Shown one piece after another: positions 25,151-33,964 of a stretch of 44,803 bases of DNA. The notes beneath the pieces were generated by a model, which was not told the origin of the DNA, did no database searches, and worked only from the letters and a program-made list of their open reading frames with translations. Made by a program: the position numbers and the translations under genes. This DNA is from Deltaproteobacteria bacterium ADurb.Bin207. GTDB lineage: Bacteria > Myxococcota_A > Polyangia > Polyangiales > Polyangiaceae. The stretch spans positions 1 to 44,803 of the forward strand of contig MWCO01000054.1 of NCBI GenBank assembly GCA_002070115.1, given 5' to 3'. Each line of letters begins with the position of its first letter. Positions within the stretch are counted from its first letter, which is position 1.

Positions 25151-26166
25151 TGCCCGATCTACCGACGACATGGTTTGTTTTGGTGGGGGTACTGCTTACG
25201 GGCTATGCGATCCTCGATGGTTTCGACTTGGGGGTAGGAGCGTGGCATCTTTTCACCAAAGACGACAAGGAGCGTCGGGTGATGCTCAACGCCATTGGCC
25301 CTGTGTGGGATGGCAACGAGGTATGGTTGGTGACGGGAGGCGGAGCGTTATTTGCCGCGTTTCCAGAAGTCTATGCCACGGCTTTTTCGGGATTTTACGA
25401 AGCGCTGATGCTGCTTTTGTTTTGTTTGATCTTTCGTGCGGTTTCGATCGAGTTCCGCGGCAAACAACCCATGCTGTGGTGGCGCCGGTTATGGGATTAT
25501 GGTTTTTCGATAGGCAGTCTCGTGGCGGCGCTGTTGTTGGGGGTGGCCGTGGGCAATGTGGCCTGGGGGTTGCCGTTGGATGAGCGGCATGAATATGCCG
25601 GATCTTTCGTGGGAATGCTGCATCCTTACGCGCTGCTGGTAGGGGTGACGACCGTGGCGCTGTTCATGATGCACGGAAGTTTGTACCTTTACGTAAAAAG
25701 CGACGGTTCATTACAGGACAAGGCGCGACGCTGGGCGCGGGCGGCTTTGATAGGTTTCGTCGTCTGTTTCGTGCTCACCACGGCAGCCACATTCTGGGCT
25801 GTGCCGCATATGGTCGACAGGTTCACCACGTATCCCGCGCTTTTTGTATTGCCTGTGCTCATTGTGCTGATGCTGGGGAATATTCCACGGGAACTTCGCC
25901 TTGGACGCGGGTTTCGGGCGTTTTTATCATCGTGTATCGCCATGGCGGCGTTGGCAGGAATTTTTGGGCTCGGCATGTATCCGAACCTGATTTTTGCGAA
26001 TCCCGTCGAGCACTCGCTGCATATTCACAACGCCGCTTCCTCTACGAAAACTTTGACGGTGATGCTCACCATTGCTGCCATCGGGATGCCGCTCGTGTTG
26101 GCGTATACCTCGTTCATCTACTGGGTGTTTCGAGGCAAAGTAAAAATCGACGCCACGAGCTACTGA
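25150..26166 (+). CDS. cydB: cytochrome bd ubiquinol oxidase subunit II
   Basis: This 338-residue membrane protein has 8-9 hydrophobic helices. It carries the family N-terminus GYAILDGFDLGVGAWHLF and the conserved GPVWDGNEVWLVTGGGALFAAFPEVY block, broken here only for length. It supports assembly and proton flow of the bd oxidase with CydA. The ATG overlaps the cydA stop (TGATG), with GGGAGG upstream, so it is translationally coupled; a GTG at 25147 is the alternative. I saw no cydX-type microprotein after it and no cydDC exporter in the window. Confidence 0.96.
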   Translation: MPDLPTTWFVLVGVLLTGYAILDGFDLGVGAWHLFTKDDKERRVMLNAIGPVWDGNEVWLVTGGGALFAAFPEVYATAFSGFYEALMLLLFCLIFRAVSIEFRGKQPMLWWRRLWDYGFSIGSLVAALLLGVAVGNVAWGLPLDERHEYAGSFVGMLHPYALLVGVTTVALFMMHGSLYLYVKSDGSLQDKARRWARAALIGFVVCFVLTTAATFWAVPHMVDRFTTYPALFVLPVLIVLMLGNIPRELRLGRGFRAFLSSCIAMAALAGIFGLGMYPNLIFANPVEHSLHIHNAASSTKTLTVMLTIAAIGMPLVLAYTSFIYWVFRGKVKIDATSY

Positions 26167-26224
26167 AGCATCGTCAATTCTCCCACCGTGGAATACTTGC
26201 CTTGGGGGAGTCGGCGGACACCCG

Positions 26225-26253
26225 TTGACCTGGCGGGTAACCTTCTCTAAGCA
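26225..26253 (+). promoter_or_regulatory. candidate promoter for lipoprotein at 26288
   Basis: TTGACC (26225-26230), a 17-bp spacer and TAAGCA (26248-26253) lie 34 bp before the start. The -35 is good and the -10 poor. It shares its -35 hexamer with the candidate cydA promoter. Confidence 0.28.
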
Positions 26254-26287
26254 TCGCCGAGCGATTGGTTCATCGAAAGGTTGATTG

Positions 26288-27139
26288 ATGAAGTGCATGC
26301 ATTGTTCTTGGGTCATTGCGTCTATCGTGCTGGTGATGGGGTGCGGAGGTGGCCAATCCGCGGCCAATGCCCCCGCGGAGGCTCCCTCGGCTGCTCCTAC
26401 GCAACAGCCTAAACCGGCCGAGCCCGAGGCGAAGCCAGAGCCCGAAAAATTTGATGTCGATTTTGTGGAGGCCAAACCATCGGCTGCCGTGGATAAGCCT
26501 CCTCGGGTTACGATCGACGTGCCGGGCTTCAATCAATTTCTTCCAGCGTCTCTTGTGGCGAACACGCGAATTCGCTTCAAAGTACAGGGCTTTTCGGATG
26601 CTCCGGAAGGCTCGTATTTACAATTCATTCTTGATAACAAGCCATTTCGCCCCGTGACGGATCCGAATGAGAAGATCATGCTTACGGATCTTGCGGGAGC
26701 GGAGGGCCTTGCGGATGGTGAGCATATCATTGCCGCGTTCATGAGCTATCCGACTCACGAAGCGATCAAGTCTGAGAAAGGCATTGCTGTACGAAGGTTT
26801 TATGTGGGCAAGCGAAGCGACGGGGGATGGGATAGTAACCGATCGCCTTTGCTGCTCCTTGCAAGCCCTCATGGGACGGTGGCAGAGGATCCGATCGTGG
26901 ATTTTGTCGTATTGAATGCTTCGATAAGCAATAGCGAGTATTCCGTGCGAACGGTCGTAACGGGGCCAGGGATCAAACCGGAGGGAATTCAACGTGTGAT
27001 CACGGACTGGAAGCCATGGGTTATTTTGTCGGCTCGAGATGGCGCGGAATACAAGGTGGACATGCAACTTCTCGATCCCAGCGGTGAGGCGGTTCCTTAT
27101 GGCGCTGTAAGCCGTACTTTCACTGTCAAACGTCCGTGA
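26288..27139 (+). CDS. lipoprotein of unknown function
   Basis: This is a 283-residue predicted lipoprotein with lipobox VLVMGC (Cys19), then Gly/Gln/Ala and a Pro/Glu/Ala-rich linker to about residue 55. The rest is beta-rich, with IDVPGFNQFLPASLVANTRI, FILDNKPFRPVTDP, GEHIIAAFMSYPTHEA and a C-terminal SRTFTVKRP. This looks like a two-domain immunoglobulin-type binding protein. It has no acidic run directly after the Cys. GAAAGG lies about 7 nt before the ATG. The cydB gene ends 121 bp upstream. No family is recognised. Confidence 0.75.
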   Translation: MKCMHCSWVIASIVLVMGCGGGQSAANAPAEAPSAAPTQQPKPAEPEAKPEPEKFDVDFVEAKPSAAVDKPPRVTIDVPGFNQFLPASLVANTRIRFKVQGFSDAPEGSYLQFILDNKPFRPVTDPNEKIMLTDLAGAEGLADGEHIIAAFMSYPTHEAIKSEKGIAVRRFYVGKRSDGGWDSNRSPLLLLASPHGTVAEDPIVDFVVLNASISNSEYSVRTVVTGPGIKPEGIQRVITDWKPWVILSARDGAEYKVDMQLLDPSGEAVPYGAVSRTFTVKRP

Positions 27140-27256
27140 CGATGGCTTGAGTGGTGAAACGAAACCGCATACTCTGCGGCAATCCAATCACGAACCGGAA
27201 GAGCGTCTCGAGCCGGTGCCCATCTCGGTTCACAGCAAGAAAGTGAGGAAACCCGC

Positions 27257-27706
27257 ATGACGAAAGCAACGTTCGAAGCGGAGCTATTGCCGCACTTGGC
27301 TGATATTCTCATGGGGGGCGCTCATGCCGATGAGCATCTCGATGGTCGAGAAGTCGATGCGGTGGTCGAGCTACTGACCGGTTTGATCAAGGATGCGGAT
27401 GAGCTTCCAGAACCTCTTCGAAATCGTATCGACGCTTTCGATCCTGAACAATTCGACATCAAGCGCACCGCGTATGCCATGGGAGATCTGAGCAAAGAAC
27501 AGCGTCGCGCGGTGCTCGAAATGCTCTCTGATCTGTCAGAAGTCGATGATGAAATCGATCTCAAGGAGGATGAATATCTTCGCGCTGTGGCCGATGCATT
27601 GGGTTCATCCACGGAAGAACTCGAAGGCTTGGTTGTCGAAATCGAGTTGATCAGTACGCCATCGCGCCCCGTGCCGCCGCCTCTTCCTCCGCGGTCCAAA
27701 CCCTAA
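27257..27706 (+). CDS. TerB/DjlA-N-like helical protein
   Basis: This 149-residue acidic protein begins with two helix-rich repeats of the TerB type: HADEHLDGREVDAVVELL, then a second acidic loop SEVDDEIDLKEDEYLRAVADALG. The pairs of Asp/Glu in loops resemble the metal-binding core of tellurite-resistance TerB and DjlA N-terminal domains. The C-terminus is Pro-rich (RPVPPPLPPR). GAGGA precedes the ATG. It is not part of a ter operon here. A housekeeping stress or scaffold role is more likely than tellurite resistance. Confidence 0.7.
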   Translation: MTKATFEAELLPHLADILMGGAHADEHLDGREVDAVVELLTGLIKDADELPEPLRNRIDAFDPEQFDIKRTAYAMGDLSKEQRRAVLEMLSDLSEVDDEIDLKEDEYLRAVADALGSSTEELEGLVVEIELISTPSRPVPPPLPPRSKP

Positions 27707-27830
27707 TCCATCGGACATCGATTTTTTTCGATTCACCATCGCTGGGAGGATCCCATCGACGCGATATCGTTGATGGATGTCCTGGCACGTGGCACGCTTT
27801 GCCCTGAAGCCAACGCCGACAAGTTTGGTC

Positions 27831-28430
27831 ATGACGCACTCTCGTCACAAATCCGGGACCTCCACGACTCCGATGTCTTCGGAAGAGGAGTTGCAAAGCG
27901 TGGACCCGACGGAACGGTTTGTCCGAACCGACGAAAGCCTGGATGCAATCGTTTTGCCTTCCGTGGACTCCGAGGGCGAATTGGCCGTCACACAACCTTT
28001 TTTGAAGGCTTCGTTGGGTGAAGAGGACGAAGACTTGATTCGAACCCGTGAGCTTCCGATTCGCGGAGAGGATTGGTTTGGAGCAAGCAAGGGTGGGCAG
28101 GAGAATCCGAAGACCATGCCGACCGGCGAGAACATGGGAGCTTTTTCCCATCCGGCGCTAGGCGCACGCCTTGCCGTCTCACGGTCTGCCCCTCGTTCTG
28201 CCACGTCAAAACCACAGGCCGCGGATGCACAGATTCGTGCGGCATACGCCAAGTACGTCGAATTATGTCATGCCACTGGCAAACCGGCTGTGGTCGAAGA
28301 CCGTTTTACAGCTCGTTTGGCGGAACGCCTCGAACAACTATCCATCTCTTATCCGCGCGAACAAATTGAGTTTTCGCCGACGTTGGATGGGGAAACGGTT
28401 CGAGTTCGAGTGCTTTTGCGGCGGAGATGA
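27831..28430 (+). CDS. hypothetical protein with conserved-looking C-terminal domain
   Basis: This is a protein of about 199 residues, acidic and disordered in the first 115 (SSEEELQSVDPTERF, SLGEEDEDLIRTREL). The last 75 residues form a compact domain, AQIRAAYAKYVELCHATGKP then RFTARLAERLEQLSISYPRE and a beta hairpin VRVRVLLRRR. The latter weakly recalls the C-terminal domain of MXAN_5187-type myxobacterial proteins, but I am not sure. The start is unclear: ATGs at 27777, 27831 and 27873 are possible and none has a good ribosome-binding site. It follows the TerB-like gene on the same strand by about 70-125 bp. Confidence 0.5.
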   Translation: MTHSRHKSGTSTTPMSSEEELQSVDPTERFVRTDESLDAIVLPSVDSEGELAVTQPFLKASLGEEDEDLIRTRELPIRGEDWFGASKGGQENPKTMPTGENMGAFSHPALGARLAVSRSAPRSATSKPQAADAQIRAAYAKYVELCHATGKPAVVEDRFTARLAERLEQLSISYPREQIEFSPTLDGETVRVRVLLRRR

Positions 28431-28497
28431 CTCCAGGATCGTCGAGGAATGCAACCGCCGACGGCACGTTTGCGATCGGCGGCAATCGGTAGGCTTG

Positions 28498-30414
28498 TCA
28501 GGGAATCGTAGCTGAGCCGGAGATGGCGAGCGGATAGCCATCCGAGGTGGTGGCGCTACCGGCGATCGAAATCGTATCCTCGGATGCCAAAGCAGCGGGT
28601 TGGCCTTGTGCGGGTGCCACCTGAGTAGCCTTGGGTGGTACCGAACCGTAGGTGATGGGGCTGGTGAATCCGGGCGGTTCCTTTCCCGTGAGCATCCATT
28701 TGTTGTCGCCTTCTGAGTCGCTAACCATCAGCAGATTGACAGGAAGGTTTGGAGTCCAGGAGATTTCGTTTCCGGAAATGGACAAGGATAACTCGATACT
28801 ATCGTAGCCCTGATCGAGCGTGACGGTGATGGGGCCGGAGGGGCAGTCTGGGAACCATCGTTCGCTGAAACGGAACACGTGATGACCTTCTTCCGGGTCG
28901 GTGGAGTACATGGCCATGAGTGTCATCGTTTCGAGTATTCCTGTCGTAATGACAAAAGAGCCATCGGCCTCGGAGGTGGCCAACAAGGTGCAATTTTCGA
29001 AGGCTTGTCCGCAGACGGATGTCAACCATTCGGATTCGACCGAGTCATCGTACGCAAAGACAGACGCACCGGACACGGGATTGCCTTTGACATCCTTGAT
29101 GAAGCCGGACACCGTGCAGAGCGCTAGCTGTAGGGTTTTATCATTGGTGAGACGGATATCGCCCATGTCGGTACAGCCGCCTTCGGAGCAGGTGGCGGCG
29201 GTAGCGTCGATGTCGACCTTTCCGAGGTCGAATACTTTGTTTTGATAGGAAACTCGGATACTTACGCTATGGGTTTCGCCGGTGACGCCATCTTGATCGA
29301 GGTCTTCGCCGGGACCTTCGCTTCGCATGACATCGACACAGAATCGACCGTCGTTGCCTATCGTTTGCGGCGATGAACTGCCGGTGTACGTCGCTCCCCG
29401 AACGAAGACCGTGGCTCCCACCGCGATTTTTCCGTTTTCGTCCAAGACGACGCCAGAGACGCAACCGTGGGATTCGACGGGCCAATCGACGTTCCAATAG
29501 GAGAAGTGGGAAACATCGCCCACGGATACCACGGTGTCGTCATACGAGCCGTCCCGGATGGCCGGCAGAGATGATTCGGGGATAATGACTCCTTGGCTGT
29601 CCTCCAAGTAAGCCTCTCCATCGCGCACCCACGTTCCAATGTTTTCGTCGAAAGCGTAGAGGGGCACTTCGATACGGTCGGTGCCGGGATGGATATCGAT
29701 GATGATGTTCCAGGTATCGACGGGCACGGTCATACGCAGCGTGGCGGGTGATGGCAGATCTCGCAAAGCGTTGCCGTTGGCGTCCTCGAGTTCCACGACA
29801 GAGAACACGCCCGAGATGAGAAGCTTGCCCGTGCTTTCTTCGAAGGCTCCAGGAAATGCTTCCGGTTGAGCCACGGGGTTGAAGAGCTTTGCGAATCCCG
29901 AGGTGCCTTGTGGCAAACCATCGATACGGAGCTGGTTGCCCTCGAGCAAGCATGCGTTTGCCTCGCACTTCAAAGGTTTGAGTTCCGCCATATTGACATC
30001 GATGACGGTTTGTCCGGGACCGCTGGCAATGATCCTTCGGTAATGGGGCGCTAGCCCTTCATATCGGTAGCTCATGACCACGTGGTCGCCTTCCGATACA
30101 CCAACACTGACCGTGTAATCGCCGTTGAAGTCGCTGGATGCATGCACCATTTCGTCATCGGTGATCTTACCGTCGCCGTTTCGATCGATGCCGGCGGCCA
30201 CATCCACGTTCCCCAAGGGGGGCGGAGGCGCGCCCATGCCAAAACTCACGCCGGTGATATGGCCGCGAACGATCAAGTCGGTTCCCGAAGAACCGTTGGT
30301 GTTGGGGCCTCCTTGGGAATCATCACCGTCGGAGGAGCAGCCCGCGATCGAAGCGATGACAATGATGAGTAGCGACAAGTGTCTCATAAGAGCGCGACAA
30401 GATGTTTTGCTCAT
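28498..30414 (-). CDS. large lipoprotein with carboxypeptidase-regulatory-like domains
   Basis: This is a 638-residue predicted lipoprotein with lipobox SIAGC (Cys26), then SSDGDDSQG. It has a first beta-sandwich with an EF-hand-like DRNGDGKITDDE loop. A central domain follows whose landmarks (GTSGFAKLFNP, PVDTWNIIID, GTWVRDGEAYL, VGDVSHFSYWNVD) resemble the extracellular FAM171/CILP-type fold. After CVSGVVLD and CTVSGFIKD come two carboxypeptidase-regulatory-like domains. A further DQDGVTGET calcium-type loop is present. AAGGAG lies about 6 nt before the ATG at 30414; the upstream extension is basic and not signal-like. A surface adhesin or scaffold is likely, but no ligand can be named. Confidence 0.78.
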   Translation of the reverse strand: MSKTSCRALMRHLSLLIIVIASIAGCSSDGDDSQGGPNTNGSSGTDLIVRGHITGVSFGMGAPPPPLGNVDVAAGIDRNGDGKITDDEMVHASSDFNGDYTVSVGVSEGDHVVMSYRYEGLAPHYRRIIASGPGQTVIDVNMAELKPLKCEANACLLEGNQLRIDGLPQGTSGFAKLFNPVAQPEAFPGAFEESTGKLLISGVFSVVELEDANGNALRDLPSPATLRMTVPVDTWNIIIDIHPGTDRIEVPLYAFDENIGTWVRDGEAYLEDSQGVIIPESSLPAIRDGSYDDTVVSVGDVSHFSYWNVDWPVESHGCVSGVVLDENGKIAVGATVFVRGATYTGSSSPQTIGNDGRFCVDVMRSEGPGEDLDQDGVTGETHSVSIRVSYQNKVFDLGKVDIDATAATCSEGGCTDMGDIRLTNDKTLQLALCTVSGFIKDVKGNPVSGASVFAYDDSVESEWLTSVCGQAFENCTLLATSEADGSFVITTGILETMTLMAMYSTDPEEGHHVFRFSERWFPDCPSGPITVTLDQGYDSIELSLSISGNEISWTPNLPVNLLMVSDSEGDNKWMLTGKEPPGFTSPITYGSVPPKATQVAPAQGQPAALASEDTISIAGSATTSDGYPLAISGSATIP

Positions 30415-30691
30415 GGTGGTCTCCTTCTGGGGATCTACGCGAAAAGTACGGGAAACTTCCCTCCCGAAACCTCGATTGATGGTACGTCTCCGGCTGCAAA
30501 AGCATGTTCCGGTGGGCAGACGATGTCGTTCGGATTGGTGAAACGATTTGAACGATGACGAAACGATGCGTTCGGAGGCGGCATCGATCACGCGTCGGTT
30601 TTCGTTCGCACGAGGGTGCTACGAATCGTTGTTTGTGCTTTTTCCTCCTTGCGCTAGCCTATCGTGTCACGGACAGACGCAAGGGGTATGC

Positions 30692-31408
30692 ATGGCGCAA
30701 GGCGATCACGAGGTTCTCAACGTTCTCGTCATTGACGACGACGAGGCCGTGCGTTCCCTTTTCGTGGACATTCTTTCGCGAGAGGAGCACCAGGCCGTTG
30801 CCGCAGCGTCCGCGGAACAAGGGCTCGAATTGCTGCCGTTTTGGACGTTCCAGGTTGCGTTCATCGATCAGCATCTTCCTGGCATGGATGGAATCGTGCT
30901 TGGGGAGTATTTGCGGAAAAACAATCCCGACATGATGATCGTCATCATCACCGGAGACTGTGACGAACGCGTGGAACGTCGCAGCAAGGATCTATCGCTT
31001 CGGTTTTTGGCGAAGCCATTTCGTGTTCAGGATATTCTCGACGTGCTCGATGCATGGTTCGAGGCGAGTCGAGAGCGCGAGAGGATTTCGTCGATTCGGG
31101 GAGGGGTTGATTTCGAGCCGGCGTTGGCTAGTTTCGTGCAAGACCTTCCGGCTTGTTTTGCGATGCCGAATGTTCCCGCGCGAATCGAAGACAGAATTGT
31201 CACCACGATCCGACGTTGTCTCAATGACTTGCGTAGTTCGCGAAGATACACGGAGCGCGATCGTGTGGTGGCGTTGGCGGGTTTGCTTGCGGCGCAAGTT
31301 CTTGGAATTCAGCTTCCGCGAACGAGTCAAGGCATGACCTTGTTTCAGGAGTATGACGAGATCATGAAAGAGCGTGGCAAAGCAACGGCTTTTGAGACGG
31401 AGGGATGA
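30692..31408 (+). CDS. response regulator with uncharacterised output region
   Basis: This is a 238-residue protein. Residues 1-125 are a receiver domain with acidic pocket D15/D16, phosphoacceptor D59 (VAFIDQHLPGMDG), T87 and K108 (LAKPF), so it looks phosphorylatable. The C-terminal 110 residues are alpha-helical (FEPALASFVQDLP, IVTTIRRCLNDLRSSRRYTERDRVVALAGLLAAQ). This is not a known DNA-binding, GGDEF or HD-GYP domain that I can see. AAGGGG lies 5 nt before the ATG. It is divergent from the large lipoprotein (277-bp gap). No histidine kinase gene lies near it in the window, so the partner is unknown. Confidence 0.85.
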   Translation: MAQGDHEVLNVLVIDDDEAVRSLFVDILSREEHQAVAAASAEQGLELLPFWTFQVAFIDQHLPGMDGIVLGEYLRKNNPDMMIVIITGDCDERVERRSKDLSLRFLAKPFRVQDILDVLDAWFEASRERERISSIRGGVDFEPALASFVQDLPACFAMPNVPARIEDRIVTTIRRCLNDLRSSRRYTERDRVVALAGLLAAQVLGIQLPRTSQGMTLFQEYDEIMKERGKATAFETEG

Positions 31409-31444
31409 GAGGTTCGTTGGGTGGGAGGCCGTGGGGTAAAGGGC

Positions 31445-32776
31445 TTATGCTACCCAACGGTCGACGATATTTTCGATGACTTCTGGAACCACGCCTGCCA
31501 TTCGAACGATATCCAGGCATGTCAAGCGTGATCGCATGGCGCTTGCGTGTCGGAGGGCCATCAAGAAGCGTTCTCGCGAACAACCGATATGGCTGAGTTG
31601 GTGAGCCGCGTTTGCTCTCGCGAGCTGGTCTTTGACCCATTGGGGCGATCGCAAATGCGGACGAACGTTTTCCTGGATATGCTCCCAATATCCCGATGCG
31701 GATAGTTTCTCACAAGTTTTGTGGATGACTTCGGTCTTTTTCGAAAGATGTTCGGCTACGGCGGGGGCGGATTTCCCCCATACGTTGGCGTCCCAAGGAG
31801 GCATGAAAGGTTTGAACGTAGGTCTGCGAAGATGAAGCATATGCTCCCACAGAGCGGCTGCCACGATGGTGGCGACGCCGACTTGTCGTCCGTGCAGATC
31901 GTGTGGTTGTCCATCGGCATCGCTCATCATGTCCAAGGTGTGACTGATGACGTGTTCCGCTCCGGATGCGGGCAGACTCGAGCCATGAAGTGTCATGACG
32001 CATCCGGAGACAACGAGGGCATGGAATAGGGCTTGGATTGCTTGTGGTTCTTCGGAGGCGATGGCTTCAGGCCGTACCAAGACGGGCTCGGCCCACCGTT
32101 CTGCCCACGACGTCAACCGGGGACAGAACGTTTCTTTCGCAACCATGGCATTGAGGATCCAGTCGGCAATGCTGACGGCTTTTGCGAGTAGGTCACCAAA
32201 TCCAGCCGTGGTCAGGCGATGAGGCGCGGATGCGAGAATATATGGATCGGCCCCAATCGCCAGTGCTGCACGCCCCGGCACCAGTGTTTTGACCCCTTGC
32301 ACCGTCGCCGCCACATTGGACGAAGAGTATCCGTTCATGGATGATGCGGTAGCGAAGACGGCATACGCCACGTTGTTTGCGCAGGCGGTCCACTTGGCAA
32401 GGTCGTTGATCACACCGCTTCCCACTGCGACAACGATGTCTACAGGGGGCAATCGATCGACAATCCAACGCAGCGTGTGGTCGTCGCAAACGGGCCCTTT
32501 TTCGTTGGGATCGGGAAGGAGCAATTCCGTGACGTCGAAGCCCGAGTCCTCCAGCGCCCGACAGCAGGTTGCTCCTGCTGCGTCGTAGGTTCTGGTGTCG
32601 AACAAGACACAGGCGCGTCGTTGCGAAAGGGTGTTTGACAGGATCCCGGCGAAAGGGATGCTGGCGTGGTGTTCGACGATTCCGTGTTGGGCAAGCAGGC
32701 CTAGACGGCTTGCATACGAGGCACGAACGTCGTCATCGATCCATTCGATGAGATTCATGGGGAGTGAGCTTGCCAT
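31445..32776 (-). CDS. sn-glycerol-1-phosphate dehydrogenase-like protein (EgsA/AraM family)
   Basis: This is a 443-residue member of the iron-containing alcohol dehydrogenase superfamily. It has the nucleotide motif GSGVINDLAKW (119-129) and the three predicted metal ligands: D195 in AGFGD, H275 in GAEHVISH and H295 in DLHGRQVGV. These contexts match the EgsA/AraM family, which makes sn-glycerol-1-phosphate from dihydroxyacetone phosphate, the archaeal lipid backbone stereoisomer. The C-terminus is about 50 residues longer than EgsA. The ATG at 32776 lacks a clear ribosome-binding site; ATG at 32758 is an alternative. No GGGP synthase homologue is seen in the window. A role in modified lipids or a different sugar phosphate is possible. 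Confidence 0.82.
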   Translation of the reverse strand: MASSLPMNLIEWIDDDVRASYASRLGLLAQHGIVEHHASIPFAGILSNTLSQRRACVLFDTRTYDAAGATCCRALEDSGFDVTELLLPDPNEKGPVCDDHTLRWIVDRLPPVDIVVAVGSGVINDLAKWTACANNVAYAVFATASSMNGYSSSNVAATVQGVKTLVPGRAALAIGADPYILASAPHRLTTAGFGDLLAKAVSIADWILNAMVAKETFCPRLTSWAERWAEPVLVRPEAIASEEPQAIQALFHALVVSGCVMTLHGSSLPASGAEHVISHTLDMMSDADGQPHDLHGRQVGVATIVAAALWEHMLHLRRPTFKPFMPPWDANVWGKSAPAVAEHLSKKTEVIHKTCEKLSASGYWEHIQENVRPHLRSPQWVKDQLARANAAHQLSHIGCSRERFLMALRHASAMRSRLTCLDIVRMAGVVPEVIENIVDRWVA

Positions 32777-32805
32777 GCGAGGGGTTGAGTCGGAAAGGTG
32801 AGGCG

Positions 32806-33813
32806 TTATGGATTCGTCGGAGGCGTGGACAGGCAAACCCGGTTTCGTCCTAGGGTTTTGGCGGCGTACATGGCCTGGTCGGCGCGTTCCTCCAGGTGCG
32901 CGGCGAGTTCGACACCATCCCATTGGGCAACGCCGATAGATACGGTTTGCGTTATGGATTGGTCATCGCCGATGACGAAACGGGTGTTTTCGATATGTGC
33001 TCGGATGCGTTCGGCGGCGGCTTTGGCGCCATCCAATGGCATGTTGGGCAGGACGACTACGAATTCCTCACCACCGCGTCGAATGAGCAAGTCAGACAGT
33101 CGAATGCTCTGGCGTACGCGATCGGCGAATGTGCGAAGAACACGGTCGCCGGCAGCGTGGCCGTACGAATCATTGATGTTCTTGAAGTGGTCGAGGTCCA
33201 GGAACAGCAAACTCAAGGGTGTGGCATAGCGACTGGCTCGACCGAGTTCTTCCTCGAGGCGGGGCAGCAAGTAGGTTTGTCGATAAGCAAGGGTGTGGGG
33301 GTCGATGACGGCAAGGCGTTCGAGTCTTGCTTTCTCGATGGGCGGAACAGAGCAATTGGCAAGCAACTGTAATAGTTGCAATTCCTCTTCCGAAAACGCG
33401 TCTGTACGATCGGAAGAACAAGACAAAGCTCCGAAGACGCGTCCGGCCGCGAGCATGGGCACGACCATCAAGGAGCCAACGACAAATCCTTGTTTGGCGG
33501 GATTGCGTTTGAAACGGGCATCGTGACGCGCATCTTGAAGAAGGACAGCCTCACCATGGTCAACCACCCAGCCGAGTACGCCTTCACCGCGCCGAAAGCT
33601 CAGGGCAGGACGATCGGAGCCAGCTCCAGACCGTACGGCGGCAAGCAAATGTTCTCCGCTATCGTCGAGCAGGCGTAACGAGGCGTGGTTGGCGCTGAGC
33701 AAGCGGACGGCGGCTCGCGTTACTTCACCAAGAGCTTCCTCGAGCGGTCGCTCACCACGTAACGCGCGGGTGAGTTCCAGCAATGTCTCCAATGCGAGCT
33801 TCGCATCCAGCAT
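32806..33813 (-). CDS. GAF-GGDEF diguanylate cyclase
   Basis: This is a 335-residue cytoplasmic protein. A GAF domain covers about 1-160 (PALSFRRGEGVLGWVVDHG, broken only for length; AAGRVFGALSCSS) and a GGDEF domain the rest. The active site is GGEEF (247-251) with an upstream DLDHFKNIND motif, so it should make c-di-GMP from GTP. The product-inhibition I-site RxxD is present at the right spacing (R238-D241). No membrane helix is seen. The ATG at 33813 has no obvious ribosome-binding site; a long upstream extension encodes non-conserved residues. It is divergent from the exported protein at 33965, and the G1PDH-like gene starts 29 bp past its stop on the same strand. Confidence 0.92.
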   Translation of the reverse strand: MLDAKLALETLLELTRALRGERPLEEALGEVTRAAVRLLSANHASLRLLDDSGEHLLAAVRSGAGSDRPALSFRRGEGVLGWVVDHGEAVLLQDARHDARFKRNPAKQGFVVGSLMVVPMLAAGRVFGALSCSSDRTDAFSEEELQLLQLLANCSVPPIEKARLERLAVIDPHTLAYRQTYLLPRLEEELGRASRYATPLSLLFLDLDHFKNINDSYGHAAGDRVLRTFADRVRQSIRLSDLLIRRGGEEFVVVLPNMPLDGAKAAAERIRAHIENTRFVIGDDQSITQTVSIGVAQWDGVELAAHLEERADQAMYAAKTLGRNRVCLSTPPTNP

Positions 33814-33964
33814 CAAAGTCCATACTAGGGCGACCCGTGGTGATGAAGTCAAGCCGCACACACATCGATCAAGCTTGTCGTGACCCGAGCACACCGATCC
33901 CATACAATTGCGTCGGGACCGGTCGTCATGATTTCGTGTCGAGCCGCAGTCATGGAGGAGATAC

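Noticed and set aside
23783..26287. cydX or cydDC linked to cydAB
   Set aside because: No small hydrophobic reading frame with a ribosome-binding site follows cydB, and no ABC exporter genes are in the window.
27257..27706. Tellurite-resistance operon
   Set aside because: Only one TerB-like protein is present, without terA/C/D/E/Z neighbours.
27781..27796. Sigma-54-like GG-N10-GC element (TGGCAC repeats)
   Set aside because: The -12 part does not match TTGC, and the element may lie inside a coding region depending on the start chosen.
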